Source of the DNA: Alphaproteobacteria bacterium
GTDB taxonomy: Bacteria > Pseudomonadota > Alphaproteobacteria > Rhizobiales > Devosiaceae
Assembly (NCBI GenBank): GCA_018818925.1
Contig: JAHJQZ010000081.1
Coordinates: 1-34,252, forward strand
Length of the DNA: 34,252 nucleotides
Reading direction: 5' to 3'
Position numbers and translations under genes: made by a program. The notes under the pieces are model-generated. The model worked only from the letters and a program-made list of their open reading frames with translations. It did no database searches and had not been told where the DNA came from. Positions 17,699 to 25,558 of the stretch are shown here, piece after piece; position 1 is the first letter of the stretch, and each line of letters begins with the position of its first letter.

Positions 17699-17725
17699 AA
17701 AACCCCGGCGCGCGGCCGGGGTTTT
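17699..17725 (-). terminator. Terminator after the dihydropyrimidinase gene
   Basis: Arms AAAACCCCGG (17699-17708) and CCGGGGTTTT (17716-17725) form a 10-bp stem with a 7-nt loop, 32 bp past the stop of the hydantoinase gene. The A/T ends make it usable in both directions. It closes the long - strand catabolic operon. Confidence 0.8.
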
Positions 17726-17757
17726 CGAATTCGGAGCCGGTGCGGGTGGATCGCCGA

Positions 17758-19209
17758 TCACACCCCGCTCGCCGGAATGCCGGAGCGCTCGACCTTGCGC
17801 GGCGCGGTCAGCTCCTTCCAGGTCGAAAGCGCCTTGTTGACCGCCTGGAACGGCTCGCGGGCGACGAACCGGCCGTGGCCCTCGCGGGTATGGATCTCGT
17901 TTTCCTTGATCACCATTTCGCCGCGGCTGAAGGTATAGCGCGGCAAGCCCTTGACCTTCATGCCCTCGAAAACGTTGTAGTCGATCGAGGATTGCTGGGT
18001 TTTAGCCGAGATGGTCTTTTCGCGCTCCGGATCCCAGACGACCAAGTCGGCGTCGGCGCCGCGGACGATGGCGCCTTTTTTGGGATACATGTTGAGGATT
18101 TTGGCCGAATTGGTCGAGGTGACCGCGACGAATTCGTTCATCGTCAGCCTTCCGGTGGCGACGCCATGGGTCCACAAGAGCGGCATGCGGTCCTCGAGAC
18201 CGCCGGTGCCGTTGGGAATCTTGGTGAAATCACCGACGCCGGAGCGCTTTTGCGCCGTGGTGAAGGCGCAATGGTCGGTGGCGACCACCTGCAGCGAGCC
18301 GGCGGCCAGGCCCGCCCAGAGCGAATCCTGGTTGCGCTTGTCCCTGAAGGGCGGCGACATGACGCGGCGGGCGGCATGGTCCCAATCGGGGTTCCTGTAT
18401 TCGCTCTCGTCGAGCAGAAGATGCTGGATCAGCGGCTCGCCATAAACGCGCTTGCCATTCTGGCGAGCGCGGCGGATGGCTTCGTGGGCGTCCTCGCAGG
18501 AGGTGTGGACGACATAGAGCGGGACGCCGGCCATGTCGGCGATCATGATGGCGCGGTTGGTGGCCTCGCCCTCGACCTGGGGCGGTCGCGAATAGGCATG
18601 CGCCTCCGGCCCGTTATTGCCTTCGGCCAAGAGCGATTGCTGCAGGTCGGCGACAACGTCGCCGTTTTCGGCATGGACGAGCGGCAGGGCGCCGAGGGCG
18701 GCGCAGCGTTTGAAGCTCGCGTACATCTCGTCGTCATTGACCATCAGGGCGCCCTTGTAGGCCATGAAGTGCTTGAACGAGTTGATGCCGCGCTTGACCA
18801 CGTCCTCCATTTCGCTAAAGACCTTCTCGCCCCACCAGGTGATGGCCATGTGGAACGAATAGTCGGCATTGGCGCGGGAGGTCTTGTTGTCCCAGCGCTG
18901 CAGCGCCTCCAAGAGCGACTGGTCCGGGTTGGGCAGGCAGAAATCAACGACCATGGTCGTACCGCCAGCGAGGCCGGCCCGCGTGCCGGATTCGAAATCG
19001 TCGCTCGAATAGGTGCCCATGAAGGGCATTTCGAGATGGACATGCGGGTCGATGCCGCCGGGCATGACATAGCAGCCGGTGGCGTCGAACTCGTGATCGC
19101 CGTGAAGGTTCGGCCCGATCGCCTCGATGAGCCCGTCGCGCATCATGACGTCGGCCTTGTAGCTGCGGTCGGCGGTGACCACGGTGCCGTTGCGGATGAC
19201 TTTGGTCAT
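17758..19209 (-). CDS. pydB: Dihydropyrimidinase (hydantoinase)
   Basis: Opens the ring of dihydrouracil or dihydrothymine to N-carbamoyl-beta-alanine or N-carbamoyl-beta-aminoisobutyrate, the second step of reductive pyrimidine breakdown. It is a 483-residue amidohydrolase with a binuclear zinc site. Predicted ligands are His56 and His58 (GGIDPHVHLE), the carboxylated Lys146 (SFKHFMAYKG), His179, His235 and Asp312 (ATDHCAF). Tyr151 matches the substrate-binding tyrosine of hydantoinases. SD GGGGAGAAA precedes ATG 19209. The surrounding preTA and amidohydrolase genes favour a true dihydropyrimidinase over a general hydantoinase. It is the last gene of the - strand operon, with its terminator just downstream. 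Confidence 0.95.
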   Translation of the reverse strand: MTKVIRNGTVVTADRSYKADVMMRDGLIEAIGPNLHGDHEFDATGCYVMPGGIDPHVHLEMPFMGTYSSDDFESGTRAGLAGGTTMVVDFCLPNPDQSLLEALQRWDNKTSRANADYSFHMAITWWGEKVFSEMEDVVKRGINSFKHFMAYKGALMVNDDEMYASFKRCAALGALPLVHAENGDVVADLQQSLLAEGNNGPEAHAYSRPPQVEGEATNRAIMIADMAGVPLYVVHTSCEDAHEAIRRARQNGKRVYGEPLIQHLLLDESEYRNPDWDHAARRVMSPPFRDKRNQDSLWAGLAAGSLQVVATDHCAFTTAQKRSGVGDFTKIPNGTGGLEDRMPLLWTHGVATGRLTMNEFVAVTSTNSAKILNMYPKKGAIVRGADADLVVWDPEREKTISAKTQQSSIDYNVFEGMKVKGLPRYTFSRGEMVIKENEIHTREGHGRFVAREPFQAVNKALSTWKELTAPRKVERSGIPASGV

Positions 19210-19224
19210 TGGTTTCTCCCCGTT

Positions 19225-19776
19225 CTATGTACCGATTGGGAACTCGCCCCTCACCCGATCCTTCGGATCGACCTCTCCCCTGAGGGGAGAGGTGAGGCGC
19301 GAATCCGCCCTAACTGAAGTCGACTGCGGCAGTCGCGCCCGCCGCCTCGCCGTCGCGGCGTTTGTCCCCTTCGCACCTCTCCCCTCGGGGGAGAGGTCGG
19401 CCTTCGCATAGCGAAGGTCGGGTGAGGGGTGGCCGCCAAGCACGGTCATGATCGTTTCGAGAACACCGTCCGTATTGCCCAGAACCTCATTGTTCCAGAA
19501 GCGCAGGACGGAATAGCCCTCGTGGTTGAGAAACCCGGTTCGTTCGATGTCGCGCTCGGAACCGTTGTGTTGGCCCCCATCGATTTCGACGATCAGTGCG
19601 GCCTCTCGGCAGACAAAATCGGCGACGTATCGGCCGATGGGGAGCTGGCGGACGAACTTGAAGCCCAGCAATTGCCGATTGCGGATACGGAACCAGAGCT
19701 TTCTTTCCGCATCGGTCATGCTCGTACGAAGCCTTTTGGCACTGCTGGCGGCAAAGCTGGTCTTCGGTGTCGCCAT
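19225..19776 (-). CDS. DUF559-type (Vsr-like) nuclease domain protein, C-terminus made of repeat DNA
   Basis: Small protein with the DUF559 domain, related in fold to very-short-patch-repair endonucleases and the PD-(D/E)XK group. The domain is residues 12-115: LRTSMTDAERKLWFRIRNRQL, FKFVRQLPIGRYVADFVC, then ALIVEIDGGQH with the acidic and IDGGQH residues expected at the active site, ending at ETIMTVL. The last 65 or so residues are translated repeat DNA (19247-19432). The stop is only 15 bp before the hydantoinase start. The gene separates the M20 hydrolase from the hydantoinase and looks inserted. Biological role is unknown. Confidence 0.85.
   Translation of the reverse strand: MATPKTSFAASSAKRLRTSMTDAERKLWFRIRNRQLLGFKFVRQLPIGRYVADFVCREAALIVEIDGGQHNGSERDIERTGFLNHEGYSVLRFWNNEVLGNTDGVLETIMTVLGGHPSPDLRYAKADLSPEGRGAKGTNAATARRRARLPQSTSVRADSRLTSPLRGEVDPKDRVRGEFPIGT
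19247..19432. repeat. Pair of inverted palindromic repeats at the DUF559 3' end
   Basis: Copy R1 (19247-19293) reads CCCCTCACCCG, then a small hairpin CGATCC-TTC-GGATCG, then ACCTCTCCCCT-G-AGGGGAGAGGT. Copy R2 (19375-19432) is the same design in reverse: ACCTCTCCCC-TCG-GGGGAGAGGT, a CCTTCGC-ATA-GCGAAGG hairpin, then GGTGAGGGG. About 80 bp lie between them. Such two-hairpin palindromes are the dispersed intergenic repeats common in Rhizobiales. Both copies are read in frame as the tail of the DUF559 protein. Confidence 0.9.
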
Positions 19777-19781
19777 CAGGC

Positions 19782-19920
19782 CCCCTCACCCGGCGCTACG
19801 CGCCGACCTCTCTCCCGAGGGGAGAGGCAAACAATCTCAAGCCGCCGACCGCAACGCCCCTTACCTCTCCCTTCGGGGGAGAGGTCGGACTTCGCTTTGC
19901 GAAGGCCAGGTGAGGGGGCC
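19782..19920. repeat. Second pair of inverted palindromic repeats, DUF559 5' side
   Basis: Copy R3 (19782-19827) has CCCCTCACC, hairpin CGGCGC-TAC-GCGCCG and ACCTCTCTCCCGAGGGGAGAGG. Copy R4 (19863-19920) is the inverse: ACCTCTCCC-TTC-GGGGGAGAGGT, a CTTCGC-TTT-GCGAAG hairpin and GGTGAGGGGG. The order and orientation repeat those of R1/R2, so the DUF559 gene lies between two like-oriented copies of an inverted pair. R4 ends 13 bp before the stop of the M20 hydrolase gene. Confidence 0.9.
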
Positions 19921-19933
19921 TTTGCGGACTCGC

Positions 19934-21184
19934 TCACTCAACCACCTCCGCCGTCTCCAGCACCGCCCTCAAGAGCACATCGGCCCCCGCCGCGGCCCAT
20001 TCCCTGGAAATATCCTCGGCCTCGTTGTGAGAGAGCCCGCCGACGCAGGGGCACATGATCATGGTCGAGGGCGCCACTCGGTTCATCCAGCAGGCGTCGT
20101 GGCCGGCGCCGGAAACGATGTCCATATGCGAATAGCCGAGATCCTCGGCGGCTTTCCTGACGCGGCCGACCAGTTCGGGATCGAAGGCGACCGGGTCGAA
20201 ATGCCCGACCGGCTCGACCGAGCAGCCGACGCCGAGCGCCGCGCAGATTTCGGCGGCTTCCTTCTCGACCCGCGCCCGCATGGCGTCGAGCTTTTGCTGG
20301 TCGACGGTGCGGATGTCGACGGTGAAGACGACCTTGCCGGGCAGCACGTTGCGCGAATTGGGCGAGAAAAAGCACTGGCCGACGCCGCCGACGGCGTTGG
20401 GCTGGCTGTCCATCGCCACCTTTTGCACCATTTCGAGGATGCGGGCCATGGCGAGGCCGGCATTGACGCGCATGGTCATCGGCGTCGAGCCGGTATGCGC
20501 CTCTTTGCCGCTGAGGGTGAATTCGAGCCACCACAGGCCCTGGCCGTGGGTGACGACGCCGATGAGCTTGTCCTCGGCCTCAAGGATCGGGCCCTGCTCG
20601 ATATGGTATTCGAAATAGGCGTGCATCTTGCGGGCGCCGACGTCCTCGTCGCCGACCCAGCCGATGCGCTTCAATTCGTCGCCGAACCTCTTGCCATCCG
20701 GATCGGTGCGGCCATAGGCGTAATCGAGGTCATGCATGCCGGCGAAAACGCCGGATGCCAACATGGCCGGCGCAAAACGTGCCCCCTCCTCGTTGGTCCA
20801 GTTGGTGACAACGATCGGGTGCCTGGTCCTGATGTCGAGATCGTTGAGGGTGCGGACGAGTTCGAGGGCGGAGAGCACGCCGAGCACGCCATCGTAGCGG
20901 CCGCCGGTCGGCTGGGTATCGAGATGGGATCCCACATAGACCGGCAGGGCATCGGGATCGGTGCCGGGACGGGTCATGAACATGGTGCCCATCCGGTCGA
21001 CACCCATTTCGAGCCCCGCCGCATCGCACCAGCGCTTGAACAGGTGCCGGCCTTCGTTGTCGGCATTGGTCAGGGTCTGGCGGTTGTTGCCGCCGGCAAT
21101 CCCGGGTCCGATTTCGGCTAGTTCGTGAATCGTCTCCCAGAGCCTTTCGGCGTTGATCTTGAGGTTCTGTCCGGGGGCTGCCAT
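19934..21184 (-). CDS. M20-family Zn amidohydrolase (N-carbamoyl-beta-alanine / allantoate type)
   Basis: Zinc-dependent amidase of 416 residues of the HyuC/allantoate amidohydrolase/beta-alanine synthase group. Visible metal-site residues are His87 and Asp98 (GSHLDTQPTGGRYDGVLG), Glu132-Glu133 (NWTNEEGARF), His194 (YHIEQGP) and His386 (GLSHNEAED). SD AAGGAAG precedes ATG 21184. In this context it should release CO2 and ammonia from N-carbamoyl-beta-alanine or the thymine analogue. A nitrilase-type enzyme for the same step lies 19 bp upstream, so the two may divide substrates. Allantoate or N-carbamoyl-L-amino acid hydrolysis cannot be excluded. Confidence 0.9.
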   Translation of the reverse strand: MAAPGQNLKINAERLWETIHELAEIGPGIAGGNNRQTLTNADNEGRHLFKRWCDAAGLEMGVDRMGTMFMTRPGTDPDALPVYVGSHLDTQPTGGRYDGVLGVLSALELVRTLNDLDIRTRHPIVVTNWTNEEGARFAPAMLASGVFAGMHDLDYAYGRTDPDGKRFGDELKRIGWVGDEDVGARKMHAYFEYHIEQGPILEAEDKLIGVVTHGQGLWWLEFTLSGKEAHTGSTPMTMRVNAGLAMARILEMVQKVAMDSQPNAVGGVGQCFFSPNSRNVLPGKVVFTVDIRTVDQQKLDAMRARVEKEAAEICAALGVGCSVEPVGHFDPVAFDPELVGRVRKAAEDLGYSHMDIVSGAGHDACWMNRVAPSTMIMCPCVGGLSHNEAEDISREWAAAGADVLLRAVLETAEVVE

Positions 21185-21203
21185 CGATTCGCGCTTCCTT
21201 GTC

Positions 21204-22067
21204 TCAGATGTCGGTCAAAACGGCGTAGGTCTCGGGCCGCCGGTCGCGGAAGAACTGCCAGGTGTTCCGGACGGTGCGGACCATGTCCATGTCCATGTCG
21301 TGGACGATCAGTTCGTCCTTGTCGCGGGAAGCGGTCTTTTCGATCTGGCCGCGCGGGTTGACGAAATAGGACTGGCCGTAGAACTCGCCGATGTTCCACG
21401 GCGCCTCGGTGCCGACGCGGTTGATGGCGCCGATATAGACGCCGTTGGCCACCGCGCTGGCCGGCTGCTCGAGCTTCCACAGATATTCGGAAAGCCCTGC
21501 CACCGTCGCGGACGGATTGACGATGTATTCGGCGCCATTCAATGCCAGCGCCCGCCAGCCCTCGGGGAAGTGGCGGTCATAGCAGATATAGACGCCGAGC
21601 TTGACATAGGCGGTCTCAAAGACCGGCCAGCCGGACGAACCGGGCTTGAAGAAGAACTTCTCCCAGAACCCCCCGACATGCGGGATATGGGTCTTGCGGT
21701 ATTTGCCAAGAAATTTGCCGTCGGCATCGATGACGGCGGCGCAATTGTAATAGACCCCGGTGATGTCTTCCTCGTAGATCGGCACGACGATCACCATCGC
21801 GTGCTTTTTCGCCAGCTCCTGCATCAGCCTCGTGGTCGGTCCGTCCGGCACCTTCTCGGCGGCGCCGTACCATTTGGCGTCCTGGCTCGGGCAGAAATAG
21901 GGCTGGTTGAACACTTCCTGGAAGCACAACACCTGCACCCCCTGCTTGCCGGCCTCCGCGATCAGGGGCAGGTGCGCCTCAATCATTTTTTGCTTGATCT
22001 CTTGCGGCGACATCGCCGTGTCGCCTTTGAGCGCCATCTGGATCAAACCGCCTCTGAGATTTGTCAT
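21204..22067 (-). CDS. Nitrilase-family beta-ureidopropionase / N-carbamoylputrescine-like amidase
   Basis: Carbon-nitrogen hydrolase of 287 residues. The catalytic triad is visible as Glu51 (CFQEVF), Lys125 (KYRKTHIPH) and Cys162 (YICYDRHFPEG). The best reading in this operon is beta-ureidopropionase: N-carbamoyl-beta-alanine to beta-alanine, CO2 and ammonia. The family also contains N-carbamoylputrescine and D-carbamoylase enzymes. ATG 22067 overlaps the stop of the orphan membrane protein by 4 bp (ATGA), so its translation is probably coupled to that foreign-looking gene. Confidence 0.9.
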   Translation of the reverse strand: MTNLRGGLIQMALKGDTAMSPQEIKQKMIEAHLPLIAEAGKQGVQVLCFQEVFNQPYFCPSQDAKWYGAAEKVPDGPTTRLMQELAKKHAMVIVVPIYEEDITGVYYNCAAVIDADGKFLGKYRKTHIPHVGGFWEKFFFKPGSSGWPVFETAYVKLGVYICYDRHFPEGWRALALNGAEYIVNPSATVAGLSEYLWKLEQPASAVANGVYIGAINRVGTEAPWNIGEFYGQSYFVNPRGQIEKTASRDKDELIVHDMDMDMVRTVRNTWQFFRDRRPETYAVLTDI

Positions 22068-22567
22068 TTGCTCTGTTCCCTTCTCGGAAGCATCGGTAGC
22101 AAATAGAGATCGCGCAACCCAAGATCCTTGCGAGCAGCTGCTACGAGCGTTTCAATTCCCCTGAAAAGAACATCACTCTCGTCGGCATTGGCCTTCAAAA
22201 GATCCATAGTATTTTGTGCGCTTCGAGCCGCATTTAGTAATTCTTGTATGGACTTTATCGTTCCTCTTGGTAACACTAGACCGCCTATGGCTACTTGCTT
22301 CCACAGTTCATCCTGCCCTTCCCGATACCTTTTCGCTAGAATCTTCTTCTGATCATCCGGGAACGGCATGCTATTTTGTTCTGCTTCAAAAAAAACACTC
22401 GAATACTCCGTCATCATGTACAGAGCATTCAGTATTGCCATGTAAGCGCTAAAGCGATGCTCCCAGTGCTTTTGACGTCGGAATTGCCAAACTGCAAGAT
22501 ACGCCGCGATACCGGCAATGATTAAACTTGGACCTAGGCCTGTGATTGCGTTGAGCACATAGTCCAT
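22064..22567 (-). CDS. Membrane-anchored orphan protein inside the pyrimidine operon
   Basis: I do not recognise this 167-residue protein. One hydrophobic N-terminal segment (around residues 8-28, ITGLGPSLIIAGIAAYLAV) is followed by WQFRRQKHWEHRFSAYMAILNAL. The rest is a charged, mostly helical cytoplasmic domain that may form a coiled coil. The anchor-plus-helical layout is shared by many uncharacterised single-TM proteins, but I cannot assign a family. It is markedly AT-richer than its neighbours. It fits exactly: 12 bp after mmsA and overlapping the nitrilase start by 4 bp. It is probably a late insertion with no metabolic role. The SD is weak. Confidence 0.75.
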   Translation of the reverse strand: MDYVLNAITGLGPSLIIAGIAAYLAVWQFRRQKHWEHRFSAYMAILNALYMMTEYSSVFFEAEQNSMPFPDDQKKILAKRYREGQDELWKQVAIGGLVLPRGTIKSIQELLNAARSAQNTMDLLKANADESDVLFRGIETLVAAARKDLGLRDLYLLPMLPRREQSK

Positions 22568-22579
22568 CAGGTTTGCTCA

Positions 22580-24076
22580 CTATTTCATACTCGGGAAGGT
22601 GAAGACCGCGCCCTCCTTGACCCCGCTCGGCCAGCGGGAGGTGACGGTCTTCAATCGTGTGTAGAAATGCACGCCTTCCGGCCCGTAGATCGAATGGTCG
22701 CCGAACAGCGACTGTTTCCAGCCGCCGAACGAATGATAGGCGACCGGCACAGGGATCGGGACATTGACCCCGACCATGCCGACCTCGATATCACTGGCGA
22801 AGGCGCGCGCCGTGTCGCCGTCGCGGGTGAAGATGGCGGTGCCGTTGCCGTATTGGTGATTGTGGATGAGCTGGACCGCTTCCTCGTAGGAAGAGGCGCG
22901 AACGGTCGACAGCACCGGCCCGAAGATTTCGTCCTGATAGATCTTCATGTCGGGCGTGACACGGTCGAACAGCGTGCCGCCGACGAAAAAGCCGTCCTCG
23001 TAGCCCTGAAGCGAGAAGTTGCGTCCGTCGACGACCAGTTCGGCGCCCTCGGCCACGCCGCTGTCGATATAGGACTTCACCTTCTCCTGTGCCGCGCGGG
23101 TGATGAGCGGGCCCATCTCGGCTTCCCTGTCGCTCGAGGGGCCGATCTTTAGCTGCTCGACCATCGGCTTCATCCGGGCGATGAGCGCGTCGGCGGTCTT
23201 TTCGCCGACCGGCACGGCCACGGTGATCGCCATGCAGCGCTCGCCGGCCGAACCGTAGCCCGCCCCCATCAGGGCGTTGGCGGCCATGTCGAGATCGGCA
23301 TCGGGCATGACGATCATGTGGTTCTTGGCGCCGCCGAGCGCCTGCACGCGCTTGCCGGCCTTTGAGCCGCGTTCATAGATGTGTTGGGCAACCGGCGTCG
23401 AGCCGACAAAGCTCACCGCCTTGATGTCCTTGTGGTCGAGGATGGCGTCGACCGCCACCTTGTCGCCCTGGACGATGTTGAGAATGCCCGGCGGCAAGCC
23501 GGCCTCCATGAACAGCTCCCAGCACATCAGCGAGGCCGACGGGTCGCGCTCGGAGGGCTTGAGAACGAAAGCGTTGCCCGAGGCGATGGCCAGCGGATAC
23601 ATCCACATCGGCACCATGGCCGGGAAGTTGAACGGGGTGATGCCGGCAACGACGCCGAGCGGCTGGCGGTCGGAATAGGAATCGATCGAAGGGCCGACAT
23701 TGCGCGAATATTCGCCTTTCAGGAGATGCGGAATGCCGCAGGCGAATTCGACGATCTCGACGCCACGCGCCACCTCGGCCAGGGCATCGGCATGGGTCTT
23801 GCCGTGCTCGCGCGAGATTTCGCGGGCGATCTCGTCGCCATGCTTGTGAAGCTTCTCGGCGAACTTGAAGAACACCGAGGCGCGCTTGGCCGGAGTCAGG
23901 TTGCCCCAGGCGGGCTGCGCCTGTTTGGCGTTCTCGACCGCCGCGTCGATCTCGGCGATCGCGGAAAGCGGCACCGCGCCGATTTCCTCGCCGGTCGCCG
24001 GATTGAACACAGGGGCAGTGCGGGCGGAAGCGGAGGGCGCGCGCTTGCCGCCGATCGCATTGTCTAGAACATACAT
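22580..24076 (-). CDS. mmsA: CoA-acylating (methyl)malonate-semialdehyde dehydrogenase
   Basis: Oxidises malonate semialdehyde (from beta-alanine) to acetyl-CoA, or methylmalonate semialdehyde (from beta-aminoisobutyrate) to propionyl-CoA, with NAD and CoA. It has 498 residues, the family length. The sequence shows TPFNFPAMVPMWMYP and the nucleophile Cys281 in SAGERCMAITVAV, where the RCMA motif distinguishes this branch of aldehyde dehydrogenases. ATG 24076 overlaps the aminotransferase stop (TAATG). The longer upstream open frame is a shadow. It completes the pathway started by preTA. Confidence 0.95.
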   Translation of the reverse strand: MYVLDNAIGGKRAPSASARTAPVFNPATGEEIGAVPLSAIAEIDAAVENAKQAQPAWGNLTPAKRASVFFKFAEKLHKHGDEIAREISREHGKTHADALAEVARGVEIVEFACGIPHLLKGEYSRNVGPSIDSYSDRQPLGVVAGITPFNFPAMVPMWMYPLAIASGNAFVLKPSERDPSASLMCWELFMEAGLPPGILNIVQGDKVAVDAILDHKDIKAVSFVGSTPVAQHIYERGSKAGKRVQALGGAKNHMIVMPDADLDMAANALMGAGYGSAGERCMAITVAVPVGEKTADALIARMKPMVEQLKIGPSSDREAEMGPLITRAAQEKVKSYIDSGVAEGAELVVDGRNFSLQGYEDGFFVGGTLFDRVTPDMKIYQDEIFGPVLSTVRASSYEEAVQLIHNHQYGNGTAIFTRDGDTARAFASDIEVGMVGVNVPIPVPVAYHSFGGWKQSLFGDHSIYGPEGVHFYTRLKTVTSRWPSGVKEGAVFTFPSMK

Positions 24077-25404
24077 TAATCGGCCTCGTTCAGGGCGGCT
24101 CGGACGATGTCGACGATCTGGTCGATCTGGGCTTTTTCGATGATGAGCGGCGGCGATAGCGCAATGATATCGCCCGTGGTGCGGATCAGAAGGCCCTTTT
24201 CGAAAGCTGACAGGAAGGCGGAGAACGCCCGCTTGGTCGGCTCGCCGGCGATCGGCTCGAGCTCGATGGCGCCGACAAGGCCGATATTGCGGATGTCGAT
24301 GACGTGCGGCGCGTCCCTGAGCGAATGCAGCGCCTCCTGCCAATAGGGACCGAGTTCAGCGCCGCGGGTCAGAAGACCCTCCTCGCGATAGGTTTCGAGG
24401 GTGGCAAGGCCCGCGGCCGCGGCGATCGGATTGCCCGAATAGGTATAGCCATGCGGCAGCTCGATCAGATGCTCGGGCCCGGTCATGAAGGCGTCGTGGA
24501 TTTCGGCGCTGGTGAAGACCGCGCCCATGGGGATGACGCCGTTGGTCAGGCCCTTGGCCGTGACCATGATGTCGGGCACCACGTCGAAATAATCGGCGCC
24601 GAACGGCGTGCCGAGACGGCCATAGCCGGTGATGACCTCGTCGAAGATCAACAGGATGCCGTGCTTTTTGGTGATCTCGCGGAGCTTCTTGAGATAGTTC
24701 CTGGGCGGGATCAGGACGCCGGTCGAGCCGGCCACCGGCTCGACGATGACGGCGGCGATGGTCGAGGCGTCGTGCAGGGCGACGATGCGTTCGAGCTCGT
24801 CGGCGAGTTCGGCGCCGTGTTCGGGCACGCCGCGCGTGAAGGCGTTCCTTGCCGGCAGATGGGTGTGGGGCATGTGGTCGACGCCGGCCAGAAGCGTGCC
24901 GTAGAGCTTCCTGTTGCCGACGATGCCGCCAACCGAGATGCCGCCGAAATTGACGCCGTGATAGGCGCGCTCGCGGCCGATCAGCCGTGTGCGGGCGCCC
25001 TGGCCGATGACGCGCTGATACGCCAGCGCGATCTTTAGTGCCGTGTCGACGCTTTCCGAGCCGGAATTGGTGAAGAACACATGCTGCATGGCGTCGGGGG
25101 CGATGTCGACCAGCCTGTTGGCCAGTTCGAAGGCCAGCGGATGGCCCATCTGGAAAGCCGGCGCGTAGTCGAGCTCGGCCACCTGCTTCTGGATCGCCTC
25201 GGTGATCCTCGGGCGCGTGTGGCCGGCATTGACGCACCACAGGCCGGCCGTGCCGTCCATGACCTCGCGGCCGTCCGAAGTGGTGTAGTGCATGTCCTTG
25301 GCGGCCACGAACATGCGCGGCGCCTTCTTGAACTGGCGATTGGCCGTAAACGGCATCCAGAACGCATTAAGATCATTTGGGACGACAGGATTTCGTTCCG
25401 ACAC
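24076..25404 (-). CDS. Omega-aminotransferase, probable beta-alanine/beta-aminoisobutyrate:pyruvate
   Basis: Class III PLP aminotransferase of 442 residues. It starts with PNDLNAFWMPFTANRQFKKAPR, typical of beta-alanine:pyruvate aminotransferases. PLP residues are Asp255 (LLIFDEVITGYGR) and Lys284 (VTAKGLTNG). I chose GTG 25404 because GAGGA lies 8-9 nt upstream and the protein then begins at the usual place; a TTG at 25455 would add 17 residues. It should turn beta-alanine into malonate semialdehyde. It heads the long - strand operon, and a RutR-type operator lies 75-95 bp upstream. Confidence 0.92.
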   Translation of the reverse strand: MSERNPVVPNDLNAFWMPFTANRQFKKAPRMFVAAKDMHYTTSDGREVMDGTAGLWCVNAGHTRPRITEAIQKQVAELDYAPAFQMGHPLAFELANRLVDIAPDAMQHVFFTNSGSESVDTALKIALAYQRVIGQGARTRLIGRERAYHGVNFGGISVGGIVGNRKLYGTLLAGVDHMPHTHLPARNAFTRGVPEHGAELADELERIVALHDASTIAAVIVEPVAGSTGVLIPPRNYLKKLREITKKHGILLIFDEVITGYGRLGTPFGADYFDVVPDIMVTAKGLTNGVIPMGAVFTSAEIHDAFMTGPEHLIELPHGYTYSGNPIAAAAGLATLETYREEGLLTRGAELGPYWQEALHSLRDAPHVIDIRNIGLVGAIELEPIAGEPTKRAFSAFLSAFEKGLLIRTTGDIIALSPPLIIEKAQIDQIVDIVRAALNEAD

Positions 25405-25464
25405 AGCCCATTTCCTCACAGAAGAGTTCGGTCTCAGGTCAGCCGGGCTGGACAAGTCCGGCGA

Positions 25465-25498
25465 AACTGGTATCCAGTTTTTTGACCAGTTGGAAAAA
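25465..25498. promoter_or_regulatory. RutR-type operator in the aminotransferase/rutR divergent gap
   Basis: TTGACCA-GT-TGGAAAA (25482-25497) matches 12 of the 14 fixed positions of TTGACCANNTGGTCAA. Directly beside it is AACTGG-TAT-CCAGTT (25465-25479), a perfect 6-bp-arm palindrome that may be a second half-site pair. The position, 60-75 bp from both divergent starts, suits control of the catabolic operon and autoregulation of the TetR gene. Confidence 0.7.
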
Positions 25499-25558
25499 TG
25501 TTAGCATCACGCACACGGCAATCAAGGACTAATTGCCGCCGCCGAGCGAGGAGGGGGT

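Larger units (their letters stand above)
17408..17757. other. Regulatory gap between hydantoinase and ABC operon
   Basis: 350 bp without a gene. It contains the hydantoinase terminator (17699-17725), a perfect 9-bp-arm palindrome matching the RutR consensus (17608-17627), and about 200 bp of leader before the ATPase. I looked on the - strand for a TPP-riboswitch CTGAGA box and saw none. A clear -10/-35 pair was not resolved. Confidence 0.6.

Noticed and set aside
19247-19920. CRISPR-like repeats
   Set aside because: The copies are palindromic, alternate in orientation and have unequal spacing; they are dispersed intergenic palindromes, not a CRISPR array.
17740-21121. Two + strand frames over 500 codons opposite pydB and the M20 hydrolase
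   Set aside because: Antisense to genes with intact catalytic residues; no domain features.
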